From Glycomyces tritici (lineage in GTDB: Bacteria > Actinomycetota > Actinomycetes > Mycobacteriales > Micromonosporaceae): a stretch of 64,000 nt of DNA. The notes beneath the pieces are model-generated. The model ran no database searches and was not told the DNA's origin. It saw only the letters and a list, made by a program, of their open reading frames with translations. Shown here piece by piece: positions 9,332 through 17,822 of this stretch. Location: NCBI RefSeq assembly GCF_030403505.1, contig NZ_JAUEMJ010000005.1, forward strand, positions 123,879 through 187,878, written 5' to 3'. A program made the translations under genes and the position numbers. Each line of letters begins with the position of its first letter. Within the stretch, counting starts at the first letter, position 1.

Positions 9332-9360
9332 AGGCCCGTCCGGTCGAACCGGACGGGCCT
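9332..9360. terminator. Bidirectional terminator between convergent genes
   Basis: AGGCCCGTCCGGT (9332-9344) pairs perfectly over 13 bp with 9348-9360 around a 3-nt loop. It sits between the GH127 gene (+) and the fuconate dehydratase gene (-), ending both transcripts. Confidence 0.85.
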
Positions 9361-9370
9361 GAGTCCTCTC

Positions 9371-10690
9371 CTAGCGCACTGCGGCCTCGTCCCGGCCCGA
9401 CCAGTAGCCGCCGTCGGGGTAGCTGAACTCCTCGATCGAGGCGGTGTACATCTCGGCCGAGTAACCGGGCCGGGACGGCAGCAGGTAGTTGCCGTTCTCG
9501 ACCAGGCACGGGTCGGTGAAGTGCTCATGGAGGTGGTCCACGTACTCGGTCACCCTGTCCTCCAACGTGCCCGAGACGGCCACGTAGTCGAAGATCGACA
9601 GGTGCTGCACCAGCTCGCACAGGCCCACGCCGCCCGCGTGCGGGCACACCGGCACGCCGAACTTGGCGGCCATCAGGTACACGGCGATGATCTCGTTGAC
9701 GCTGGCCAGCCGCGCCGAGTCGAGCTGCAGGTAGTCGAGCGCCTCGGCCTGCAGCATCTGCTTGAACAGGACCCGGTTCATGCCGTGCTCGCCGGTCGCG
9801 ACGCCGATCGGCGCCACCGCGCGGCGCACGGCCGCGTGCCCGAGCACGTCGTCAGGGCTCGTCGGCTCCTCGATCCAGTGCGGCTCGAACTCGGCCAGCG
9901 CCTTGACCCAGTCGATGGCCTCCGGCACGTCCCACACCTGGTTGGCGTCGATCATGAGCTTGGCGTCCCAGCCGATGACCTCGCGGGCGATCCGCAGGCG
10001 GCGGCGGTCCTCCTCGAGGTCGGCCCCGACCTTGAGCTTGACGTGGCGGTAGCCCTGGTCGACGGCCTCCTGGAGGAGCCGGCGCAGCTTGTCGTCGCTG
10101 TAGCCGAGCCAGCCGGCGCTGGTGGTGTAGCACGGGTAGCCGCCGCGGGCCTCGAGCTCGGCGATGCGCCGGCCGCGCGTGTCGTACTGGTCGCGCAGGA
10201 GCTCCAGGGCCTCTTCGCGGGTGAGGGCGTCCGAGAGGTAGCGCAGGTCGGCGGCGTCCACGAGCTGCTCGGGGGTCATGTCGGCGAGCAGGCGCCACAG
10301 CGGCTTGCCCGCGGCGCGGGCGGTGAGGTCCCATACGGCGTTCATGACCGCGGCGAGTGCGATGTGGACGACGCCCTTCTCCGGTCCGAGCCAGCGGTAC
10401 TGCGAGTCGGACTGGAGTTCGCGGTAGAGCGCGCCGGGGTCGTTCACCACGGTCTCCAGGTCGCGGCCGATGAGCCTGACGGCCCAGTGGAGGGCGGCGG
10501 CGGTGACGATGTCGTTGCCGCGTCCGATGGTGAAGGTGAAGCCGTACCCGGTGAGATCGGGGTCGTCGGTCCGGACGATGACGTAGGCGGCGGAGTAGTC
10601 GCCGTCCTTGTTCATCGCGTCCGAGCCGTCGAGGGTCTGCGAGGTGGGGAAGCGGACATCGTGAGCCTCGACGGCCTCGATGGTGGTCAT
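9371..10690 (-). CDS. fucD: L-fuconate dehydratase (enolase superfamily)
   Basis: A 439-residue mandelate-racemase-like protein that would convert L-fuconate to 2-keto-3-deoxy-L-fuconate. The N-terminal capping domain has the group-specific TLDGSDAMN motif near residue 20. The barrel carries the KLKVG Lys-x-Lys catalytic motif, the three metal ligands in [20 protein letters not shown] and ATGEHGMNR, and the later [14 protein letters not shown]. These fit characterised L-fuconate dehydratases better than rhamnonate or gluconate dehydratases. It reads away from the LacI gene at 10844, with a candidate operator at 10781. The nearby SDR and zinc dehydrogenase would supply the oxidation steps of non-phosphorylated L-fucose breakdown. 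Confidence 0.85.
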   Translation of the reverse strand: MTTIEAVEAHDVRFPTSQTLDGSDAMNKDGDYSAAYVIVRTDDPDLTGYGFTFTIGRGNDIVTAAALHWAVRLIGRDLETVVNDPGALYRELQSDSQYRWLGPEKGVVHIALAAVMNAVWDLTARAAGKPLWRLLADMTPEQLVDAADLRYLSDALTREEALELLRDQYDTRGRRIAELEARGGYPCYTTSAGWLGYSDDKLRRLLQEAVDQGYRHVKLKVGADLEEDRRRLRIAREVIGWDAKLMIDANQVWDVPEAIDWVKALAEFEPHWIEEPTSPDDVLGHAAVRRAVAPIGVATGEHGMNRVLFKQMLQAEALDYLQLDSARLASVNEIIAVYLMAAKFGVPVCPHAGGVGLCELVQHLSIFDYVAVSGTLEDRVTEYVDHLHEHFTDPCLVENGNYLLPSRPGYSAEMYTASIEEFSYPDGGYWSGRDEAAVR

Positions 10691-10774
10691 GCGGTGGTCC
10701 TCAGGTGCTGGTCGGGTGGTCTGCGGCGGGGCGGTGCGCGGCGCGGCCGTGCCGGAGGGGGGCGGGCCCGCGCC

Positions 10775-10792
10775 GTTTGCGCAAACGATTGA
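10775..10792. promoter_or_regulatory. Candidate LacI operator before the fuconate dehydratase gene
   Basis: GCAAACGATTGA (10781-10792) repeats the 11-base word GCAAACGATTG found at 11888 on the far side of the regulator gene. It overlaps a perfect palindrome GTTTGCGCAAAC (10775-10786). It lies about 85-115 bp upstream of the dehydratase start. Confidence 0.6.
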
Positions 10793-10843
10793 TCAGGCGT
10801 TGACCTTATCCGGGGTCGCCGCCCGGCGCAAGGGGGAGGAGCG

Positions 10844-11854
10844 TCAGGCGCGCGGCGGCGCGGTCGACTCGCGGGTGATGAGCACCGGCTCGGGGTCCTC
10901 CACGGACAGGTGCTCGACGGGGCCGCCGTCGACGACCCGCGCGAGGGCGGCGGCCGCGGTGCGCCCGAGCTCGTAGAGCGGCAGCTGCACGCAGGTGAGC
11001 GGCGGCCACGTGTGCCCGGCCGTCCACGCGTCGTGGACCGCGACCACCGAGAGCTCCGCGGGCACGCCCAGTCCCTGCGCCCGCGCCTGGGCGAGCACCC
11101 CGACCGCGGCGTTGACGTTCGCGGCCACGATCGCCGTGGGCCGCTGCGGGAGTGCGAGCAGCTCCGCGGTGGAGGCCCGCCCGTCCGGCTCCCGGTACCC
11201 GCGCCAGGTGACCAGGCCCGGGTCCCGCGCGATCCCGGCCGCCTCCAGCGCCTCGGCGTACCCCGCCGCGCGGCGCTGCGCGGTCGGCGAACCGGCGAGC
11301 CCTCCGGCGAAGCCGATCCGGCGGTGCCCCAGCGCGATCAGGTGCTCGGTGGCCCGGCGCGCCGCGAGCGCGTCCGGCACGACCACCGAGCTCGCCCCGG
11401 GGAGCCGCTGGTGGATCGTGACCAGCGGCGCGCGCTCGCCCACGGACTGCGCCAGCTCCTCGGGGTCGGTGCCGTCGCGCGGCTGGAGCACGATGCCGTC
11501 CACCCGGCCCTCGCCCACGAGCCGGTCGAACATGGCGCCGCCCGGGTGCATGTCCTCGCTGCGGGCCAGCAGCATGACGCAGCCGCGCGCGACCGCCTCG
11601 TCCTCCACGCCGCGGGTCAGATCGGCGAACAGCGAGTTCGTGACGTCGGGGACGATGAGCGCGATGACATCGGTGCGCGCGAGTTTGAGCGCGCGGCCCG
11701 CGAAGTTCGGGTGGTACCCGACCTCCCCGGCCGCCTTGCGCACCCGCTCCCGGGTCGCCTCGCTGACCCGGGCCGTCGGGTCGCCCGAGAGCACCCTGGA
11801 GACCGCCGACACCGAGACGCCCGCCCGGGCCGCCACATCGCTGAGTTTCGCCAC
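10844..11854 (-). CDS. LacI-family repressor of the fuconate locus
   Basis: A 336-residue regulator with a canonical N-terminal helix-turn-helix (SDVAARAGVSVSAVSRVLSG), hinge, and a GalR/LacI sensor domain (MFDRLVGEGRVDGIVL, IVAANVNAAVGVLAQ). It lies between the dehydratase gene and the divergent dehydrogenase operon. The same candidate operator word occurs on both sides of its gene, so it probably represses both transcription units and itself. The inducer is probably an L-fucose pathway intermediate (inference). Confidence 0.9.
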   Translation of the reverse strand: MAKLSDVAARAGVSVSAVSRVLSGDPTARVSEATRERVRKAAGEVGYHPNFAGRALKLARTDVIALIVPDVTNSLFADLTRGVEDEAVARGCVMLLARSEDMHPGGAMFDRLVGEGRVDGIVLQPRDGTDPEELAQSVGERAPLVTIHQRLPGASSVVVPDALAARRATEHLIALGHRRIGFAGGLAGSPTAQRRAAGYAEALEAAGIARDPGLVTWRGYREPDGRASTAELLALPQRPTAIVAANVNAAVGVLAQARAQGLGVPAELSVVAVHDAWTAGHTWPPLTCVQLPLYELGRTAAAALARVVDGGPVEHLSVEDPEPVLITRESTAPPRA

Positions 11855-11887
11855 GGCTCCAGTATCGCCTATCCCCGCCGCGGCTGA

Positions 11888-11899
11888 GCAAACGATTGC
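11888..11899. promoter_or_regulatory. Candidate LacI operator in the lacI/dehydrogenase divergent promoter
   Basis: GCAAACGATTGC is a near-palindrome (GCAA-N-CG-N-TTGC) of the classic GalR/LacI shape, between lacI (start 11854, minus) and the alcohol dehydrogenase (start 11967, plus). Eleven of its bases recur at 10781. Confidence 0.65.
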
Positions 11900-11966
11900 G
11901 CATTCGCGGGATGTGTGCGATCCTCATCGGCGACCGACCCGCACCCCGTCCCCCGAGGAGGCAGCC

Positions 11967-13004
11967 GTGCCCGCCGCACACTACGCAGGAAACCGGACCA
12001 TGACCGTGGTGGACGCCGAACCGGCTCCGCCGGGCCCGGGCCAAGTCCAGATCAACGTCGCCTACAACGGCATCTGCGGCACCGACCTGCACATCCTCAG
12101 CGGCCACATGGACGCCCGCGTCGACGTCCCGGCCGTCATCGGCCACGAGATGAGCGGCACCATCGCCGCCCTCGGCGAGGGCGTCGAAGGCTGGGCCGCC
12201 GGCGACCCCGTCACCGTCATGCCCCTCGCCTGGGACGGCACCTGCCCCGCCTGCCTCGCCGGGAACTCGCACATCTGCCAGAACCTCGACTTCGTCGGCA
12301 TCGACTCGCCCGGCGCCCTCCAGGCCAGCTGGAACGTCGACGCCGGCCTGCTCGTGCGCCTCCCCGCGACCCTCTCGCTCCAGCACGCGGCCCTCGTCGA
12401 GCCCACCGCCGTCGCCGTCCACGACGTGCGCCGCTCCGAACTCGAGGCCGGCCAGAAGGCCGTCGTCATCGGCGGCGGCCCCATCGGCGTCCTCATCGCC
12501 GCCGTCGCCCGCTCCTTCGGCGGCGACGTCGTCGTGATCGAACTCGATCCGAAGCGCCGCAAGGCCATCGCCGACCTCGGCCACACCGTCCTCGACCCCC
12601 GCGACGACACCGTGGCCTGGGTCGAGGAGTGGACCGGCGGCGCGGGCGCCGACGTCGTCTTCGAGGTCTCCGGCGCGGCCGCCGCCGTCCTCGGCGCCGT
12701 CGACTACGCCAAAGTGCGCGGCACCCTCGTCGTCGTCGCGATCCACCCCGAACCCCGCCCGGTGAACCTCCAGCGCGTCTTCTGGCGCGAACTGCGCCTC
12801 CTCGGCGCCCGCGTCTACCAGCGCGACGACTTCGACACCGCCGTCGCGCTCCTGGACACCGGCGCGATCCCCGCCGACGCCCTCATCACCAAGACCGTCC
12901 CCCTGCGCGACATCCAGGCCGCCTTCGACGCCCTCACCGGCGGCGAGGCCATGAAGATCCTCATCGACGTCCAAGCCGACAGCGCCTCCAAGGACAGTGA
13001 GTGA
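11967..13004 (+). CDS. Zinc-dependent alcohol/polyol dehydrogenase (MDR superfamily)
   Basis: A 345-residue medium-chain dehydrogenase starting at GTG 11967 after a GAGGAGG ribosome site. Visible features are the catalytic-zinc region GICGTDLHI, GHEMSG near residue 55, a Cys-containing structural lobe (CPACLAGNSHIC), and the Rossmann motif GGGPIGVLIAAVA near residue 168. It resembles butanediol, threonine or sorbitol-type dehydrogenases, and the sequence does not settle the substrate. Translational coupling to the SDR by overlapping stop and start suggests both act on the same sugar-acid pathway as the fuconate dehydratase. Confidence 0.8.
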   Translation: MPAAHYAGNRTMTVVDAEPAPPGPGQVQINVAYNGICGTDLHILSGHMDARVDVPAVIGHEMSGTIAALGEGVEGWAAGDPVTVMPLAWDGTCPACLAGNSHICQNLDFVGIDSPGALQASWNVDAGLLVRLPATLSLQHAALVEPTAVAVHDVRRSELEAGQKAVVIGGGPIGVLIAAVARSFGGDVVVIELDPKRRKAIADLGHTVLDPRDDTVAWVEEWTGGAGADVVFEVSGAAAAVLGAVDYAKVRGTLVVVAIHPEPRPVNLQRVFWRELRLLGARVYQRDDFDTAVALLDTGAIPADALITKTVPLRDIQAAFDALTGGEAMKILIDVQADSASKDSE

Positions 13005-13762
13005 CCATGACCCTCTTCGACCTCACCGGCCGCCTCGCCGTCGTCACCGGCGCCAAGCGCGGCATCGGCTTCGCCATGGCCGAGGCCCTCGCCGCCGCCG
13101 GAGCGGACGTCATCGGCGTCAGCGCCACCATCGAACCCGAAGGCTCCGCCATCGAAGCGCGGGTCAAGGAGCTCGGCCGCACCTTCCGCGCGATCCGCGC
13201 CGACTTCAACGACCCCGAGCAGGTCGCCGAACTCGCCGACACCCTCGCCGCCGAACCGGTCGACGTCCTCGTCAACAACGCCGGCACGATCCGCCGCGCC
13301 CCCGCCGCCGAGCACCCCGACGCGTACTGGGACGAGGTCCTCCAGGTCAACCTCACCAGCCAGTTCGCGCTCACCCGCGCCGTCGGCCGCACCATGCTCG
13401 AACGCGGTAGGGGAAAGGTCGTCTTCACCGCCTCGCTGCTGAGCTTCCAGGGCGGCATCAACGTGCCCGGCTACGCGGCGGCCAAATCCGGCATCGCCGG
13501 CCTCACCCGCGCGCTGGCCAACGAGTGGTCGGCCCGCGGCGTCACCGTGAACGCGATCGCCCCCGGCTACATCGCCACGGACAACACCCAAGCGCTGCAA
13601 GACGATCCGGACCGCTCGAAGGCGATCCTCGAACGCATCCCCGCCGGGCGCTGGGGCAGGCCGGGCGACCTCGCGGGCGTGACGGTGTTCCTCGCCAGCG
13701 CCGCCTCCGACTACGTCTCGGGCGCGGTCATCCCAGTGGACGGCGGCTGGCTCGGCCGCTAG
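13001..13762 (+). CDS. SDR dehydrogenase, KduD-like
   Basis: A 253-residue short-chain dehydrogenase. The GTG start at 13001 overlaps the upstream stop and is served by AAGGA six nt away. An in-frame ATG lies at 13007. The cofactor motif TGAKRGIGFA is near residue 15, NNAGTIRR follows near residue 88, and the catalytic Ser/Tyr-x3-Lys is in TASLLSF and GYAAAKSG. It closely resembles 2-dehydro-3-deoxy-D-gluconate 5-dehydrogenases of the KduD group, but the neighbouring fuconate dehydratase suggests that the real substrate may be 2-keto-3-deoxy-L-fuconate. A good terminator hairpin follows. Confidence 0.85.
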   Translation: MTMTLFDLTGRLAVVTGAKRGIGFAMAEALAAAGADVIGVSATIEPEGSAIEARVKELGRTFRAIRADFNDPEQVAELADTLAAEPVDVLVNNAGTIRRAPAAEHPDAYWDEVLQVNLTSQFALTRAVGRTMLERGRGKVVFTASLLSFQGGINVPGYAAAKSGIAGLTRALANEWSARGVTVNAIAPGYIATDNTQALQDDPDRSKAILERIPAGRWGRPGDLAGVTVFLASAASDYVSGAVIPVDGGWLGR

Positions 13763-13770
13763 CGACGCGG

Positions 13771-13792
13771 ACGGCCGCCTCGCGGCGGCCGT
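13771..13792 (+). terminator. Terminator after the KduD-like gene
   Basis: ACGGCCGCC (13771-13779) pairs with GGCGGCCGT (13784-13792) around TCGC. TTTAG follows, 8 nt beyond the stop codon. Confidence 0.8.
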
Positions 13793-13915
13793 TTAGCGGA
13801 TACCGAGGAAATACTCCGGCACGGCGCCCGAATCGCCCCGCCGCGTTGTGGGGACCCGACAATCCGCGCCCGATTCGCCCGATCACGGGTTTGACACGGG
13901 CGCGAGACTCTCCGT

Positions 13916-14338
13916 ATGGAAAGCAGCGCAAGGAAACCGAAGCCCCGACGTGTCGACGCCGGGTTGAATCTGGCGATCACCGCGGCCACCGTCGGGTGGC
14001 TCGGCGTGAGCCTGGCATTGTTCCTGTGGGGTTTCGACATCGACTTCTCGGGCGATCCCGTGTCGCCCGAGCGGCAGGCCGCGCTCGACAACCGCGAGCG
14101 GCTGCGCATCATCGCGTTCGCGGGCGGCCCCGTCCTCATCGCCGTGTTCGCGGTCGTCGTCGAGCGGCCCCGGACCGCCTTGGTCTACATCCTGATCGCG
14201 CTCGTCCTCTTGTGCGCGAACGTGTCCCAGGAGCGGGTGCGGCACCTCTTCGTGCCGCCGTCGGTCGAGGTCGAGGACCCCGGCACGGACCACTGCGTCC
14301 CGATCAGCGGCTCGGACCGCACCTGCCCCGGGGGATGA
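13916..14338 (+). CDS. Small membrane protein of unknown function
   Basis: A 140-residue protein. A basic N-terminus (KPKPRR) is followed by a span at about residues 18-39 (LAITAATVGWLGVSLALFLW), a charged loop, and two further spans at about 64-82 and 86-103. The short tail holds two cysteines (HCVPISGSDRTCPG), possibly outside the cell and disulfide-bonded. I recognise no family. It ends 3 nt before the convergent PQQ-type dehydrogenase gene, with no hairpin between. The codon pattern is like that of its neighbours. Confidence 0.6.
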   Translation: MESSARKPKPRRVDAGLNLAITAATVGWLGVSLALFLWGFDIDFSGDPVSPERQAALDNRERLRIIAFAGGPVLIAVFAVVVERPRTALVYILIALVLLCANVSQERVRHLFVPPSVEVEDPGTDHCVPISGSDRTCPGG

Positions 14339-14341
14339 GCG

Positions 14342-15445
14342 CTACTCGAAGGCGATGCGCAGGATGCGGTCGTCGTCGGGGCCGGGGTCGCCGCGGCCGT
14401 CCGTGTTGTTGGTCAGGACCCACAGCGCCCCGTCGGGGGCGGTCACGACGTCCCGGAGGCGGCCGTACTCCTCTACATAGTGTTCGACCGACGTGCCGGG
14501 GTCGTCGAGGGGGACGGCGCGCAGGCGCCGTCCGCGGAGGTTCGCGATGTAGGCGGTGCCGCCCGCGATCGCCATGCCCGAGGGGCTGGCGTCGTCCGGG
14601 CTCCACTGCTGGACTGGGTCGGCGTACTCCCCGTTGCCGGCGATGCCCTCGACCTCGGGCCAGCCGTAGTTCGCGCCGGCCTCGATCGTGTTGAGCTCGT
14701 CCCAGGTGTCCTGCCCGAACTCGGCGGCCCACATGGTGCCGTCCTCGTCCCACGCGATGCCCTGGGGGTTGCGGTGGCCCCACGTGTAGACGAGCGAGCC
14801 GGGGAACGGGTTGTCGTCCGGGACGGCGCCGTCAGGGGTCATGCGCAGGATCTTGCCCGCCAGCGATTCGCGGTCCTGGGCGTTGCCGGGGTCCCCGGCG
14901 TCTCCGGCGGTGGCGTAGAGCATCCCGTCGGGTCCGAACGCGATGCGCCCGCCGTTGTGGTTGCCCGCCGAGGGGATGCCGGACAGTATCTCTTGCGGTG
15001 CACCGAGGGCCAGCGCGCCTGCGGTGCCTTCGAGCGCGAACCGCTCGATCCGGTTCCCGTCCGAGGCGGTGAAGTACGCGTACAGGAACCCCTCGCGCAC
15101 CGCGAGCCCGAGCAGCCCGCCCTCGCCGCCCCCGGCCACGCCGTCGACGACGGCGACCTCGCGGGTCGCGCCTTGGGCGTCCAGTTCCAGGACGCGGCCG
15201 CTGTCGCGCTCGCTGACGAGCGGCGTGCCCTCGTGGAACGCGATCGACCAGGGCGCCTCAAGCCCGCTCGCGACGACCTCCGGTGCACCGAGCGCGGTCG
15301 CGGCGGTGGTCGGCGCCGGCTCGTTGGCCGAAGCCGAGCCCGTGTCCGGATCCGGCTCCTCGTCCGGTGCCGCCGTGCAGGCGGCCAGCGGTATCCCGGC
15401 GAGCGCGACTCCCGCGTACCGCAGCGTCTGACGTCTGGAGGCCAT
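14342..15445 (-). CDS. PQQ-dependent sugar dehydrogenase lipoprotein (GSDH/YliI family)
   Basis: A 367-residue beta-propeller protein of the soluble aldose/sorbosone dehydrogenase family, which oxidises aldoses to lactones with PQQ. The N-terminus has a Tat-like SRRQTLR motif and the lipobox PLAAC with Cys23, so a cell-surface lipoprotein is expected. Family motifs include EAPWSIAFHEG near residue 65, AGNHNGGRIAFGPDGMLYATAGDAG-type blades (the His of NHNGG being the usual catalytic base), and YTWGHRNPQGIAWDEDG. PQQ use is inferred from the family, since no pqq genes are in the window. It may be coupled to surface sugar oxidation. Confidence 0.85.
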   Translation of the reverse strand: MASRRQTLRYAGVALAGIPLAACTAAPDEEPDPDTGSASANEPAPTTAATALGAPEVVASGLEAPWSIAFHEGTPLVSERDSGRVLELDAQGATREVAVVDGVAGGGEGGLLGLAVREGFLYAYFTASDGNRIERFALEGTAGALALGAPQEILSGIPSAGNHNGGRIAFGPDGMLYATAGDAGDPGNAQDRESLAGKILRMTPDGAVPDDNPFPGSLVYTWGHRNPQGIAWDEDGTMWAAEFGQDTWDELNTIEAGANYGWPEVEGIAGNGEYADPVQQWSPDDASPSGMAIAGGTAYIANLRGRRLRAVPLDDPGTSVEHYVEEYGRLRDVVTAPDGALWVLTNNTDGRGDPGPDDDRILRIAFE

Positions 15446-15909
15446 GGCCCGTCCTTTGCTCTCGTCGCCCGTGCGGGCGCGGTCGTCTCGGAGGTCTCCA
15501 CTCTAGGTGCGCGCGAACGGTTCCGACAGGCCGCGCGGTGGTTCCCCGGGCCCCGCAGGGCCCGTATGGCCGCCGGGCCGGGGACCGGTCGCTCGGCCTC
15601 GGCGGCTCTGCGGGCGCGGCGGCACGCCCGCGGAATCGTCTGACCTTTGAAAGTTCCGGTCGTTTCGGGGTCCCGTCGACGCGTGTTCGACGATGGAGAA
15701 GGCTTGCCGGGCAGCGGCGCATTCGACCCTGAAACGACGATCGGGCGCGAAACGCGGGCGTTCCGGAAAAGCGGGGGAGGATCGCCGCCGTGTCCATTCC
15801 TGCCTGGGAAAAGTCCGTCCGATCGCTCGGTTTGTAGCCGTTCCTCCGCATTGCTCGAGCCTCCCCGTTGGTTACACACCGTGTTGCATGGGTCACGAAA
15901 AGAGATTCA
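15446..15909. other. Intergenic stretch with no recognised gene
   Basis: Upstream of the PQQ-type dehydrogenase and before the promoter of the second importer I find no gene with coding character, no tRNA and no clear repeat. There are short G/C-rich inverted segments but none with convincing terminator form. Confidence 0.5.
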
Positions 15910-15972
15910 TTGACATCACTGCTTGTTCTCACTAAGCTCTGGAAGTTATCGGAAATAGCCCCGAAAGTTTCG
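15910..15972 (+). promoter_or_regulatory. Consensus promoter plus CGAA-N3-TTCG operator for the second importer
   Basis: TTGACA (15910-15915), a 17-nt spacer and TAAGCT (15933-15938) make one of the best sigma-70-type promoters in the window. CGAAAGTTTCG (15962-15972) is a perfect palindrome about 20 nt after the expected start site. It is the reverse complement of the core at 713-723. Confidence 0.75.
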
Positions 15973-16050
15973 ATCGTTACGGCAGTGAAATCTTGCCCGC
16001 CGGAGTGGACGGAGGGGCGGACTGTTTGGTCCATCTCAAGGAGGAGAGTC

Positions 16051-17733
16051 ATGTCAGGTGTGTTCGGGCGTTCGCCCATCGGAGCCACCCGCCGCGGAGT
16101 CATCGGATTCTCGCTGGCCGCGTCGAGCATGGCCGCGCTCGCGGCGTGCAGTGACGACGGCGGCAGCGACGAGATCGACGTCGAGGCGCAGTCCAAGGGC
16201 GCGATGGAGAATTTCGCCGCTGACACCCAGTTCACGGCTACGGAGCCCTTCAACCTCTCGGTGCTCTGGACGGATTGGCCCGACCTTCCCATCACCGACA
16301 AGTGGGAGTTCTTCAAGGAGATCGAGAAGCGCACCAAGGTCACGATCGACGTCACGAACATCCCGTTCAGCGACGCGACCGAGAAGCGCAGTCTCCTGAT
16401 CAGCGCCGGTGACGCCCCCACGGTGATCCCGCTGGTCTACACCGGTGAGGAGAACTCGTTCGTCTCCTCGGGCGCGATCCTGCCCATGAGCGACTACGTC
16501 GAGCACATGCCCAACTTCCAGAAGTACGTGGAGGAGTGGGACCTCGCGGACATGATCGACAACCTCAAGCAGGCCGACGGCAAGTACTACATGCTGCCGG
16601 GCCTCCAGGAGGTGTCGGTGCCCGTGTTCACCCTCGTCATCCGCAAGGACGTCTTCGAGACCGTCGCCGGCGGCATCCCCCAGACCTGGGACGAGATGCG
16701 CGAGGCCCTGGTCAAGATCAAGGCCGAGTACCCCGACTCCAAGCCGCTCGCGGACGGCTTCGAGGGCGCCTCGATGCTCAACTACGCCGCGCACGCGTTC
16801 GGCGCGCAGGCCGGCTGGGGCTTCGGCAGCGGCATGATCGACGACGGCTCCGGCAACCTGGTGTACACCGCCGCGACCGAGGGCTACAAGCAGATGGTCG
16901 AGTTCTTCCGCGGCCTCGTCGAGGACGGCCTGCTCGACACCGACTCGATGACCGCGGCGAACGACGGCACCGGCGGCGGCAGCGTCACCGAGAAGGTCGC
17001 GGCCAACCTCGTGTTCGCGGCCTCCGGCTCGGCCGGCACCGCCATCGAGTTCGCGACGGCCCTCAACGAGACCGTGGGCGAGGGCAACTACGAGATCCTG
17101 CAGATCGCCCCTCCCGGCGGTCCTGCCGGCCAGATCTGCGAGCCGCGCAACTTCTGGAACGGCTTCATGCTGAACGCGGAGATCGCCGACTCCGAGAACT
17201 TCGTCGCGATTCTGCAGTTCCTCGACTGGTTGTACTACAACCAGGAGGCCCGCGAGCTGCTCCGCTGGGGCGTGCTCGACCAGACCTACACCAAGGACGC
17301 CTCCGGCAAGATCACCCTCAAGCCCGAGTTCCGCCTCGACGCCTACGGCATCAACCCCGGTGCGCCGACCGACATCCAGAAGGACCTCGGCTGGTCGAAC
17401 GCGGTGTTCGCCGACTCGACCGAGTCCCGGGCGCTCAAGGAGTCCTACAACTCCCCGACCTTCGTGGAGTACATCGACTCCGTGCTCTCCACCCGCACGC
17501 CTCGCGACCCGAACCCGCCGGCCCCGCTCGACGAGATGGAGCTGGAGCAGGCCTCGCTCCAGGCCACCCCGCTGAAGGACACCGTGGACACCGCCACGCT
17601 GCAGTTCATCCTGGGCGACCGCGACATCGCCGAATGGGACGCCTACGTCGGCGAGCTCGAGGCCGCCGGTCTCCAGACCTACGTCGACCTCATCAACACC
17701 GCCCGCCAGCGCTTCGAGGAGGAGAACTCCTAG
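16051..17733 (+). CDS. Large oligosaccharide-binding lipoprotein of the second importer
   Basis: 560 residues from ATG 16051 after AAGGAGGAG. An upstream in-frame extension lacks coding sense. The N-terminus has a twin-arginine motif (TRRGVIGFS, residues 13-21) and the lipobox LAAC with Cys33, so it is probably Tat-exported and then lipidated. The mature protein is a long LplA-type solute-binding protein with a sugar-binding character similar to the product of 3170. Permeases and a DUF624 protein follow in the operon. No hydrolase or regulator gene is in this operon, and the shared operator word suggests control by a LacI protein encoded elsewhere, perhaps the one at 59774. Confidence 0.9.
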   Translation: MSGVFGRSPIGATRRGVIGFSLAASSMAALAACSDDGGSDEIDVEAQSKGAMENFAADTQFTATEPFNLSVLWTDWPDLPITDKWEFFKEIEKRTKVTIDVTNIPFSDATEKRSLLISAGDAPTVIPLVYTGEENSFVSSGAILPMSDYVEHMPNFQKYVEEWDLADMIDNLKQADGKYYMLPGLQEVSVPVFTLVIRKDVFETVAGGIPQTWDEMREALVKIKAEYPDSKPLADGFEGASMLNYAAHAFGAQAGWGFGSGMIDDGSGNLVYTAATEGYKQMVEFFRGLVEDGLLDTDSMTAANDGTGGGSVTEKVAANLVFAASGSAGTAIEFATALNETVGEGNYEILQIAPPGGPAGQICEPRNFWNGFMLNAEIADSENFVAILQFLDWLYYNQEARELLRWGVLDQTYTKDASGKITLKPEFRLDAYGINPGAPTDIQKDLGWSNAVFADSTESRALKESYNSPTFVEYIDSVLSTRTPRDPNPPAPLDEMELEQASLQATPLKDTVDTATLQFILGDRDIAEWDAYVGELEAAGLQTYVDLINTARQRFEEENS

Positions 17734-17822
17734 TCCGCCTGCCGGGGTGCGGCCGGTGAGCACGGCTTCGCCGAGCTCGCAGACCAGCCGCTCTACCCCG
17801 GTGCGGACGGGAGGGAGTGCCT

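Noticed and set aside
15640..16050. In-frame N-terminal extension of the second importer's lipoprotein from 15868
   Set aside because: The extension would precede a clear ribosome site and Tat/lipobox signal and would span the promoter. The start is 16051.
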